Below, in pieces: positions 18,951 through 26,868 of a stretch of 28,024 nucleotides of DNA. This DNA comes from Chondrus crispus. Taxonomy: Eukaryota; Rhodophyta; Florideophyceae; Gigartinales; Gigartinaceae. Where the stretch lies: assembly GCF_000350225.1 (NCBI RefSeq), contig NW_005178881.1, positions 232,199 to 260,222 of the forward strand, in the 5' to 3' direction. A model generated the notes under the pieces. That model made no database searches and had not been told where the DNA came from. It saw only the letters and a list, made by a program, of their open reading frames with translations. The translations under genes and the position numbers were made by a program. Position 1 is the first letter of the stretch, and every line of letters begins with the position of its first letter.

Positions 18951-19321
18951 ATGAGGAACGAGAATATCCAGGCTTCTCCGCCACCTTTGTCGGAGACACT
19001 GCCGGACCTGCTTTCTGACGTGGAATCAAAGCTGCTTTCCTTCCCCCATGGAGAGAAGCGGTGTCATTTGTTGCAGTAGTTGGAGCATTTTGACTGCGTG
19101 CAATATGAGGGCTCTTGACTATTCCTCTATCATTTTCAGGCGATCAAGACCTGCTTTCCGGATTGAAAATAGTTCGCAACTATCTCCTAAACTTAGTCGT
19201 GACTTCCTTGCTGATTCCAGGCCCAGGCCCAGACCCAGCCGCAAACAAAATCGCATCAGAATTGAAAGCTCTTCGCACAAAAAAGTCCCACCATCACCTC
19301 TCACTTCCAACCAAGAAGTGA
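18951..19321 (+). CDS. Small two-exon gene, unrecognised product (about 97 aa)
   Basis: Exon 1 is 18951-19062, the intron about 19063-19139 (77 nt, GTCATT donor, CATTTTCAG acceptor) and exon 2 19140-19321. Exon 1 encodes a Pro/Leu-rich start (ASPPPLSETLPDLLSDVESK); exon 2 continues DQDLLSGLKIVRNYLLNLVV and ends in a Lys/His-rich tail with a PGPGPDP hinge. Both exons look like parts of one helical protein. The acceptor and its pyrimidine tract are good, the donor is weak and could be shifted. It lies head to head with the minus-strand ORF at 18195-18893. Its stop is only 41 bp from the 3' end of the convergent Harbinger transposase. I do not recognise the family. Confidence 0.4.
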
Positions 19322-19362
19322 GGCAACTGAAAAAAAGAAACACAAACAAAAGGAGATGTTAG

Positions 19363-20805
19363 CTAGACGAATAGCATAAAAAATTCTGGAACTGGAAGCT
19401 TCCCCGCCGCAGGTCTGACGAATCGCCCATCGCGAATGATGGAAACCAAAAGATTCTTCTTCTGCATAGCATCCATATTATTGCTAGCCTCGTCTCGTCC
19501 AGCCAGATCGACATATGCATGCTTCCCCTCGCTGTACCATTTCCTTGTTTCAGTCATCATGCTGTGCTCTTCAAGATCCCTTTCCGTATTGATAGATGCC
19601 CTACTGGCGATCTTTTGACCATGATCTACGCAAAAATTGTGCAGTTTCATCGCCAAAATAATCACCTTCGCGGAATCTGAAACAGAGAATTCAAGCATCT
19701 TCGAAATCTTGAATTTCTTCACTAAAGCGCCGAACGCCTGCTCAACGTGCATGTGTAGTGAAGAATGATAAAAATTGAACGCATCCTCGACATCTGTAGC
19801 ACGCGAGCCAGGAATCGGGACAATTAAATAATTAGAACAAACATACGCTTCGTCGCCCGCGATCGAAAATGGCACCATCAGATTCCCCTCGTCCAAATAT
19901 CTCCCCAAAGCGGACACGGCGTGAGCAAGAGAGTCATGCGTAGAACCCCTGCATATAGCTGAGCAATCTAAAAAGCGATAGTTCGAGTCCACAACTGCTT
20001 GGACTGGGAGCGCATAGAATCCTTTTCTGCAATAGTAAGTGGCGGGGTGCTCATGCACCGCTGGCTTCTTGATCTTGATTGCAATTCCGTCTAAGGCACC
20101 CACACACCCAAGTAAAGGGTTTGGAGGGGTCCGAGAAGTTTGGAACTCTTCTGAAGACTTCTTCAAACCCTCAAAATCTTCCGGCAGCCCGGGTAAACTT
20201 AGAGCACTATTCAGTACATCGCCTGTCTCTTTAAACACTTGATATACTGTACTCCTCCCTACTTCAAAATGTGCCATGCACCCGTATACGGACTCACCGC
20301 CCATAACGCGAAGTAAAATTCATAGGCGAGCCTCAGGTGACACAAGCTCGCGTCCAGCGCGCTTCGCCATCCCCTCGTTCTTCGTTAGACGATGATAAAC
20401 TAATTGTAAGAGCTTCTCAAATGTTTCCGTCTGCATCCGATAGGCTAGGGCGAACTCATTGTCGCTAAACATGCCATTTGCTTTCGAAAATTTCCAAAAA
20501 CGACGCATATCCTTTGGTTTGAGCGATAACCGGGGCCTCGGGAATTCTGAGATTGCGCAGTGGAGACCTAAACAATAGATAAGAAGTGATGTCCCCAGCA
20601 TTGCCTTAAGGGCAGGACTGCGACGGCGGCGGTAAGAGAAATCATTGTGGCGTTGTTGTGGCATTATGATGTGGGAGTGATGGAGTGGCGAAAGTGTTGT
20701 AGCAAAACAGTCAATACGGAGAAGCGTGAGAGGGGAGGTTATTGAGTGCAGTATGCACATGACTGCTATTGAAAGCGCTTTTCTTGCGCAGGACAATGAC
20801 TGCAT
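19363..20805 (-). pseudogene. PIF/Harbinger DDE transposase (DDE_Tnp_4 type), one nonsense codon
   Basis: One minus-strand frame from ATG 20805 (or ATG 20664, MPQQRHNDFSYRR) to 19363, interrupted only by TGA at 20320-20322 between VSPEARL and ILLRVMGGESVYG. The N-terminal part has a hydrophobic run and the PRPR...W.F..AN..F.D.EFA..YRM segment shared with the small element. Next comes a helix-turn-helix-like VYGCMAHFEVGRSTVYQVF. The catalytic DDE triad is visible: D in GCVGALDGIAIKIKKP, D in CRGSTHDSLAHA, E in HMHVEQAFGALVKKFKI. GDEAYVCSNYLIVPIP and KLHNFCVDHG complete the fold. Such enzymes cut and rejoin element ends with 3-bp target duplications. All catalytic residues lie downstream of the stop. 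The gene reads inward from the right terminal repeat. Confidence 0.85.
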
Positions 20806-21018
20806 AATTACGACGGCGACGGTAGGGTGAGGCTTGAGAGTAGAGGATCAGCGAGACGACCTTGTAACGCCGCGGTGTATACTATAACCCTAGATTTATG
20901 GCTGACAAAATATTGTCAGAGCTGCAGAGGGAGGGTGTAAGCAGTTTGTACAGCTGCCCACGTGTCCAAAATGTTTTTTTAATTTCTTCAACAAAAAACG
21001 GGCAAACACGGGCAAACA

Positions 21019-21049
21019 CGGGCAAACAAGCGCCTGTTAAGACACACCC
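21019..21049 (-). repeat. Right terminal inverted repeat of large Harbinger element
   Basis: Read on the minus strand it begins GGGTGTGTCTTAACAGGCGC and continues into tandem GTTTGCCCG repeats to about 21000. It differs from the left end at positions 16, 21 and 24. Confidence 0.85.
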
Positions 21050-21052
21050 TCA

Positions 21053-21159
21053 GCTGACGTCGATTAAGACCCATGAAGAGCATTCACGTGTGAAACGTGT
21101 GGTATTCGCAAGGTGCCTCATCTTCACAGACGTCTGCCACAAACCAGGTACCTGGTTTG
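21053..21159. other. Spacer between Harbinger end and copia LTR
   Basis: 107 bp without a gene. It begins GCTGACGTCG next to the Harbinger duplication, which contains a TGACGTC (bZIP/CRE-like) core, and ends in a palindrome at the LTR edge. If the large element is a single insertion, this sequence was originally joined to the upstream region of the CpeT-like gene. Confidence 0.5.
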
Positions 21160-21161
21160 TG
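21138..21161. repeat. Perfect 24-bp palindrome at the 5' LTR edge
   Basis: A perfect self-complementary 24-mer centred on 21149/21150 (core AACCAGGTACCTGGTT). Its last two bases are the first TG of the copia LTR. It is absent in front of the 3' LTR, so most of it belongs to the target. Confidence 0.9.
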
Positions 21162-21292
21162 TCATGACGCAACCTGTCCACGTGGACAGGTAGACACGAC
21201 GGACACCGCCGGCAGCGGCGACGGTGGGGAGTATATTAGGGATAGGATAGAGGAGAGCGAAAGTAAAGAAAAGGGCATCTCGAGTCGCCACA
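21160..21292 (+). repeat. 5' LTR of copia element (133 bp, TG...CA)
   Basis: Starts TGTCA, where similarity to the 3' copy begins (26573), and ends CCACA directly before the primer-binding site. Differences from the 3' copy over the shared 80 bp are at three positions, so the insertion is fairly young. The LTR is short for a copia element. Confidence 0.8.
21172..21238 (+). promoter_or_regulatory. Putative LTR promoter: palindromic G-box and TATA-like element
   Basis: A perfect 20-bp palindrome (21172-21191) is centred on CCACGTGG, a G-box core recognised by bZIP or bHLH factors in many eukaryotes. About 40 bp downstream is TATATTA (21232-21238). Both are repeated in the 3' LTR fragment. The spacing suits an upstream activator plus core promoter for the element's RNA. 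The role is inferred. Confidence 0.5.
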
Positions 21293-21308
21293 GGTTATGG
21301 GCCTGCGC
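21293..21308 (+). other. Primer-binding site, half-tRNA(iMet) type
   Basis: GGTTATGGGCCTGCGC directly follows the LTR. It is complementary to the anticodon stem-loop region of eukaryotic initiator tRNA-Met, with one C fewer than expected, not to a tRNA 3' end. Drosophila copia and some relatives prime reverse transcription from such an internal tRNA(iMet) fragment. Confidence 0.7.
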
Positions 21309-21540
21309 TAAAGAAAGCCTCTCCCGCCGCTCGACGATCATCAAGCTCCGCAACCCATAGCGTCGAGCCCGCGCTCGTTGCCAATCAAGTCGAGCAGCTC
21401 CACAAACCCGTGTCGAGCAACCCAAAATTCAGTCTACATTCCCCACATCCCCACGCAGGAGACGCAGACACTACTACCACACAGCCTATGCCTGGAAAGA
21501 ACTCTGGCACAGTGCACAACAAGAAACACGGGACAACACA

Positions 21541-23042
21541 ATGACTCCACGGGTAGTAGAAGGTACACAGGAAACCCCCATACAAGGGGCACAACAGCGC
21601 GCCACACCTCAGATCATGATGCAAGACACACAACCACAGTGGAAATTCAGAGAGGAACTCCGAACACTCACGGAGCGTAACTACCTCAAATGGAAATCCG
21701 CAGTAACAAACATCCTCATCGAGCACGACCTCCAAGCCATCGCACAACCTGGATTCTCGCCCCCAACACATGACACCAGCACATTCTATGCAAAGGCATT
21801 CGCGAGCTGCAATCGTATGATTGCCGCAAGCATCGAAAACGACATCACCGACCTACTCCCAGTTGACATATACGCCAAGCCAGCGTCCTCAGTTATCGAA
21901 ACGCTGGACGCGATACTCGTAAAGGAATCGGACACCATACACGCTATACTCGAGAAAGAGACCAAGGCAATCAAACTGACGACAGACACAACAATACCCG
22001 ACTACATCAGAAGGCACCGCATCCAAAGAGCTCGCATGCTAACAGCTAAATACCCTCACATCGCTAACGAACGCACAACAGTAAAATTTATGGTAGAGGG
22101 CCTGAGAGAACACCACCAGTTCAAAGACGTGATCCGCGCCCTAAAAATATCGGGAATCCCACACACAATCGACGAACTCTATGAGAGACTACAAGACATT
22201 GAAGAAGAAAACACAAAAACCGACCCAACCCCGACATCGGTCCCACAAGGTGCAAGCTCGGGCGAGGGCTACAGACCGCTCACCCAGCGTACGCACCACG
22301 CTCGACGAGCCCAGCACAATTACGAAGAGCGCTGGCGCCGCGGGCGAGGTAGAGGCCGCTGGGGACAAAACAGAGACATCAACGCACACCAGATCGCACA
22401 AATCGCCCAAGTCATGGCCGCCCTCAACAACCCCCGCAGCGAAAGGGGCGCCCCTCGGCGCGGAGCCGGAAATAGGCGCACGCCACAACGGGGCACGCAA
22501 GAGCAAAGCACGATAACAAATGAGGACATGTACGAGGTCGACGATGCCTTAGACCAAGCCACAATCAACGCCATCAAAAACAGATTACAAAACCACACAG
22601 AGGTCGCACATGGAAATGACCGTAAGTACATCCTCGACTCAGCGGCACACCCCACGCACATTATTCACAGGGTACCGAAAATGCGCAAATTGCAAACACC
22701 ACTGACCACGCACACCGCCACATCTACATCAAATGCCGCCACGCACCAGGGCATTCTGAGGACGAAAACTGACCGCGGTGTAAAACTACAACTCCCGGAA
22801 GTTATCCACCCCGACATCCGCACAAATCTGATCTCGGTCAATCAGCTCGCAAGACAACACGGACATGTGCTCTTCTCACAGAAAAAGGGGTACATCCTCA
22901 ACACCAATAAGCCAGCACCACTCATCGCAGGGACAGCGACTTGGCAAAACAACCAATACCAACTCAACAGCGCCGAAAGCAGCCTGGCATACGCGGCCAG
23001 AGCCTGGCCACACCGCAGACTGAACACAACGCGCAAACAGCG
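21541..23042 (+). pseudogene. gag-pol: copia gag and protease region (interrupted by solo LTR)
   Basis: ATG 21541 is 249 bp after the LTR. The first 220 residues form a copia-type Gag (LTERNYLKWKSAVTNILIEHD; VKFMVEGLREHHQFKDVI; TIDELYERLQDIEEEN). Instead of a CCHC zinc knuckle there are Arg/Gly-rich segments (RWRRGRGRGRWGQNR, RRGAGNRRTPQRG) likely to bind RNA. The aspartic protease core is YILDSAAHPTHI, with DSA in place of the usual D(S/T)G, followed by a typical protease C-terminal half (LISVNQLARQHGHVLF). The frame is continuous until a 593-bp solo LTR enters at 23043; beyond it the ORF reaches a spurious stop at 23080-23082. Removing the insert and one target duplication would leave the frame continuous with the next region. 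Confidence 0.85.
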
Positions 23043-23635
23043 TGTGGTACAATTCCACATCGCGACCCCCGGTGGGAGATGAGAACCGTCGAGACGGGGG
23101 GTTACTACTGTAGTAATCGTGCACGCGCCCTCTGCGAGCACAGTAGTACCTCCACGGCGTACACGTGGCACAACCGTTGGCGCCGGTCGTGGCCACGGGC
23201 ACACGTGTGCGACCCGTCCGGTAAGTAATTAGCAATTAGTGGTTAATGGCACAAGTTAGCCAATTTAGTACAGTAGCTGGTATACAGAATGTAACAGCTA
23301 CTGTAGCGGGACAGGTGTCCTGGCGTCCCACTTAGGGGTTAAGACCGGGGGCACCTGCCCCGTTCCAGTAAACGGGGGCAGACTCGCCTCCCTTCCCTTT
23401 ACGGCTTTTTGCTAGCTCCGTCCGGTTTTACCTCCAAGTCTCAGGCTTCTAACCCGTGACCGGCCGTCCAGATCTAACACCACCGACCGGCTGCGCGTCA
23501 CCGGCCACGTGAGCCTTCCCTCTTTTCGAGTCCTTCCGTACGGTTTGCGCTCGCGTGGGTTACCCAGCGGCGCGCGCTCCCTTACCTCTAACCCCCCTCG
23601 TTCCGAGTGGTCGGGACAAAGGTAGTTATACCACA
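23043..23635. mobile_element. Solo LTR (593 bp) of another retrotransposon family
   Basis: Starts TGTGGTA and ends TACCACA, a 7-bp perfect terminal inverted repeat with the canonical TG...CA. It is flanked by the 5-bp duplication CAGCG (23038-23042 and 23636-23640). No coding region lies inside, so this is a solo LTR left by recombination between the two LTRs of an element that jumped into the copia pol gene. It is unrelated to the 133-bp LTR of the host element. Orientation is undetermined. Confidence 0.88.
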
Positions 23636-23640
23636 CAGCG

Positions 23641-24645
23641 GACCACACCCCGCACAACACAATCGGACACGACAACACAGCCACCACAGCAGCCACACGT
23701 GAAAACGATAATAGAACGCGACAGAAACAAAAGCCGTAAACAAATAGGACGAAAAACGACGCAACGGCAAACCGACAGCAATACAGAGCGCACTGTGTAC
23801 CTCCCCGACATAGCCCCGACCCCGACGAAACTCTCCACTAAAGACGCTGCATTCTATGAATACCACCTAATCTTTAATCATATCAAACTACGCACACTCC
23901 AGCAAATGGCAATACAGGAACTCCTACCTCTTCCCCCAATACACAAACCCCGCCCCGGCTGTCGTGTTCAGGATGCGCTCACGGCAAACGACGACCAAAG
24001 CCGCACAACCAAACCAAACATCGATACGAAGTCGCGGTGGCCCTCTCATCCGACGTATGCGGACCAATAACCCCAAAGTCGGCGCACGGAAACAAATACT
24101 TTGTCACTTTCATCGACACCAAGTCGAGATACGCGCTAGTATACTTCATAGCCACACGCAAAGACGTCATAAAACACATACGGAACACGATGGAACTCGT
24201 CAAAAAATTACACGGACGAGCACCACAGATACTGACCACAGATAATGGAGGCGAATATGTCAGCAAGGAGGCAAGGCTTTACTATGACCGCGAGGGAATA
24301 TCCGCCAAACCCACAATACCGTACCAACCGCAGCAAAACGGCATAGCAGAACGGCTGAATGGGACCGTGGTCAGCGCAGCCAGAGCCGCGCTCTACCACA
24401 GCAAACTACCACAAGAATACTGGGAAGACGCGTTCCGGGACGCGGTGTTCAAATATAACCTATCAAGACACAGCGCCACGGGGCAAGTACCGCACACACT
24501 GTGGTTCGGAACACCCCCGTCCATCAGCGAGCTCTACGCATTTGGACAATTAGGAACAGTTGCCGTCATCATGGACAAAAATAGAATGCAAAAACTACAC
24601 CCGCGCGCATACCTAGCCCGATACATGCACGCAATAAAAGGTTGA
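23641..24645 (+). pseudogene. gag-pol: copia pre-integrase and integrase region (one frame change)
   Basis: Continues pol after the solo LTR. A basic linker leads to the GAG-pre-integrase segment (FYEYHLIFNHIKLRTLQQMA; CSGCAHGKRRPKP with its CxxC...GK), then the integrase core. The catalytic residues are D in SSDVCGPI, D in ILTTDNGGEYVS and E in QNGIAERLNGT, the latter two in the standard DX35E spacing. A one-base frame change lies near 23960, just before the CxxC motif. A second lies near 24645, where the frame ends at TGA while the preceding frame resumes. Integrase would insert the cDNA copy; the breaks prevent a full Pol from this copy. Confidence 0.85.
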
Positions 24646-24646
24646 C

Positions 24647-26710
24647 AGGATAATAGTCCTCAACCTCACAAACGGACAATACAAACGAATCCGAACGACA
24701 GACTTTCCACCATACAGTCGACAGACGGACCCTGTCAGCGCACACTCGAACGCATTTAAATGCTACATGCCACCACCAGACCCCCACAGCATAACGGAAC
24801 GAACCCCTCCACCAGCATCGCGTAAACAGGCGCGCCGATACCCAGACGCAGGACAATGGGGTCAAGCACACAATGCCGAACTAGACAAACTAGATGGGGT
24901 CAAAGCCATTCAATGGGTACCCGATGTGGACCTACCCACTGGAGCAAAGCTAATCCCATTGACAATGGGATAAAAATACAAACGGACAGAGGAAGGGGAC
25001 ATAATTGAAAGAAAAGCCAGATGCTCCCTCAGGGGAGACGTCATGCGCCCCCACCAGCATTATAGTCCAGACCACACGGCCGCCCCGATGGCCGATAAAA
25101 CAACTATACGACTGCTACTGGCCATCAAATCCGCAAAGGGACTCATTGCCGAACACTTCGACATAAAGTCAGCATTCATACACGAAAATTACAAATACGA
25201 CGCAGACGTGTACGTCAAACAACACCCTCACTTTAACGGATACTACAAACACGGCGGAAAAGGCGGAAAACTCCTCAAAAACTTATACGGTAGTCCTTCA
25301 GGGGGGTACTACTACCTACAAGGAGCCCAGAAACTGATCACACAACACAAGTACACACAGAGTCAACAAGACCCATGCTTCTTCTACAAAATTCAAAACA
25401 AACAGCGATATATCCTCATCGGCCTAAGCACCGACGACTTTCTCGTGGTATCCACGCACCACGACCTCATCGCCGAATTGCAAGACACGTTGAAAGACAA
25501 CTACAAAATCAAAAGACTAGGACAACCAAAACTGTACATAGGATGGAAGATATCTCACGGCGAAGACGGATCCGTACACATAAGCCAACCTCGCTATGTG
25601 GAATCGGCCCTGGACAATGCGCGCATGACCGAAGCTAATGGTAGAGACACACCCCACGCCAGCGTAGTCAAATACCACTCAGCATCCTTCGATGACAGGC
25701 CAGTTCCACACTTCGCAGAAACGTTCCAAAAAATCGTGGGCGAACTGCGCTACATAAAAGACTGCACCCGCCCCGACATAAACTTCTACGTCACTAAGCT
25801 GTCCGGCGCCATGCACAACCCAACCAAAAGACACTGGCTAATCTTAAAAAACACACTGTGGTACCTTATGGCGACCAAGGACGAAGGCATCTTATACAAA
25901 GCAACGCAGAAACAAACAAACCTAGTCGCCATGCTCCTCAAAGGAGAAAAGCGCAAGCTGCACCCAATACACACATATACAGACGCGGACTTCGCAGGTG
26001 ACGACAACGATCGCAAGTCGACGTCCGGAACAGTTCACTTATTCAACGGCGCCCCGATCGCATGGAGCTCGGGAAACCAGTCCTTACAAGCCCTCTCCAC
26101 CTGCGAAGCCGAATATATAGCGGCAACGACAGCAGTTCAGACAACACAGTGGCTGAGGAGAATCTTGAGCGAGGCGCAATTTCTACCGAATACCCTCACA
26201 CCGATCTTCGTAGACAACAAAGCAGCCATCGCAGTAGCCAAAAGCGTCGCGTCAACACGCAAACGAAAATTCATAGACCTAAGGCACCACTTTTTGCGCG
26301 AACACATCAAGAACGCAACGATCAAAGTCATACACGTACCATCCAAAAGCATGCTGGCCGACCTACTAACAAAACCCATTGGCAAACAAACGTTTCTCCC
26401 TCTCAAAACCGCGCTGAGCATCTTACCACTCCCCACGGCCAAACGACAAAAGAACATACCCTCTCCGCAAACTAAACATGCACCGGAACAGGAGGCGTGT
26501 CAGGACGCTCAAAAGAGAGGAACGGCCCTCAGAGCGCAAGCAGATGTTCCGGCACATACCGCCAGCGACGAGTGTCAGAACGCAACCTGTCCACGTGGAC
26601 AGGTGGACACGACGGACACCGCCGGCAGCGGCGACGGTGGGGAGTATATTAGAGCTCAGCCACAAATATCGAGCTATTGCGCAAAGACCTTTCGGTGCAT
26701 AATTGTCTAG
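24647..26710 (+). pseudogene. gag-pol: copia reverse transcriptase and RNase H region (one stop)
   Basis: The resumed frame carries the integrase C-terminus and RT N-terminus (QWGQAHNAELDKLDGVKAIQ), has one TAA at 24971-24973, and is then open to 26710. RT motifs: AEHFDIKSAFIHENY with the first catalytic Asp, KNLYGSPSGGYYYLQGAQK, and STDDFLVVS where most copia elements have YVDD. RNase H motifs follow: HTYTDADFAGDDND, ALSTCEAEYIAATTA, IFVDNKAAIAVAKS and FIDLRHHFLREH. The C-terminus ends near SPQTKHAPEQ; the same frame then runs on without a stop through the 3' LTR fragment to 26710. No clear polypurine tract immediately precedes the LTR; the nearest purine-rich run is about 26510-26524. Confidence 0.88.
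26573..26652 (+). repeat. 3' LTR of copia element, truncated to 80 bp
   Basis: Matches 21160-21239 at 77 of 80 positions without gaps and ends abruptly after TATATTAG. The last 53 bp of the LTR and any target duplication are missing, so a deletion or later insertion has replaced them. Confidence 0.9.
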
Positions 26711-26868
26711 ACATTTCAAATGACGCCCGTCAAAGTGCTCATAAAATGATTAGGCCAGAGGCTTTGGTATTGCAATTGAAATTTATTGTTTTCCGACATA
26801 TCTGTAATTACTCAACACCTATTTCATATCAAAAATAGTTTGCAGCAACAAATATCCTAGCGCACCAA
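26653..26868. other. Spacer between copia fragment and next transposase
   Basis: 216 bp of AT-richer sequence with no gene recognised. It probably includes one end of the element carrying the downstream transposase, but I found no matching inverted repeat in the window, whose right boundary cuts that element. Confidence 0.4.

Larger units (their letters stand above)
14422..21049. mobile_element. Large PIF/Harbinger-type element with two convergent genes and a host-like insert
   Basis: The ends are 31-bp inverted repeats (14422-14452, 21019-21049) identical at 28 positions, flanked by TCA on both sides (14419-14421, 21050-21052). The right end has three further GTTTGCCCG copies inside it. From the left a SAP-protein gene reads inward (14770-16414); from the right a DDE transposase gene reads inward (20805-19363). 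The small element at 4213-5424 has the same end family and the same convergent 5' ends. The unusual part is about 16.4-19.35 kb, a GC-rich block with three host-like genes. Alternatives are two truncated elements flanking a host island, or a scaffolding error at the N gap (17648-17742). Both genes of the element are broken, so it is no longer autonomous. Confidence 0.65.
21160..26652 (+). mobile_element. Ty1/copia LTR retrotransposon, degenerate, 3' end truncated
   Basis: Domain order gag, protease, integrase, reverse transcriptase, RNase H is that of Ty1/copia elements. A 133-bp 5' LTR and an 80-bp piece of the 3' LTR (77 of 80 identical) bound it. It is disabled by a nested solo LTR, two frame changes (about 23960 and 24645), a TAA in the RT N-terminus (24971-24973) and loss of the last third of the 3' LTR. 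Base composition is A/C-rich on the coding strand, unlike the host genes nearby. No target duplication can be checked because the 3' end is missing. Confidence 0.9.
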
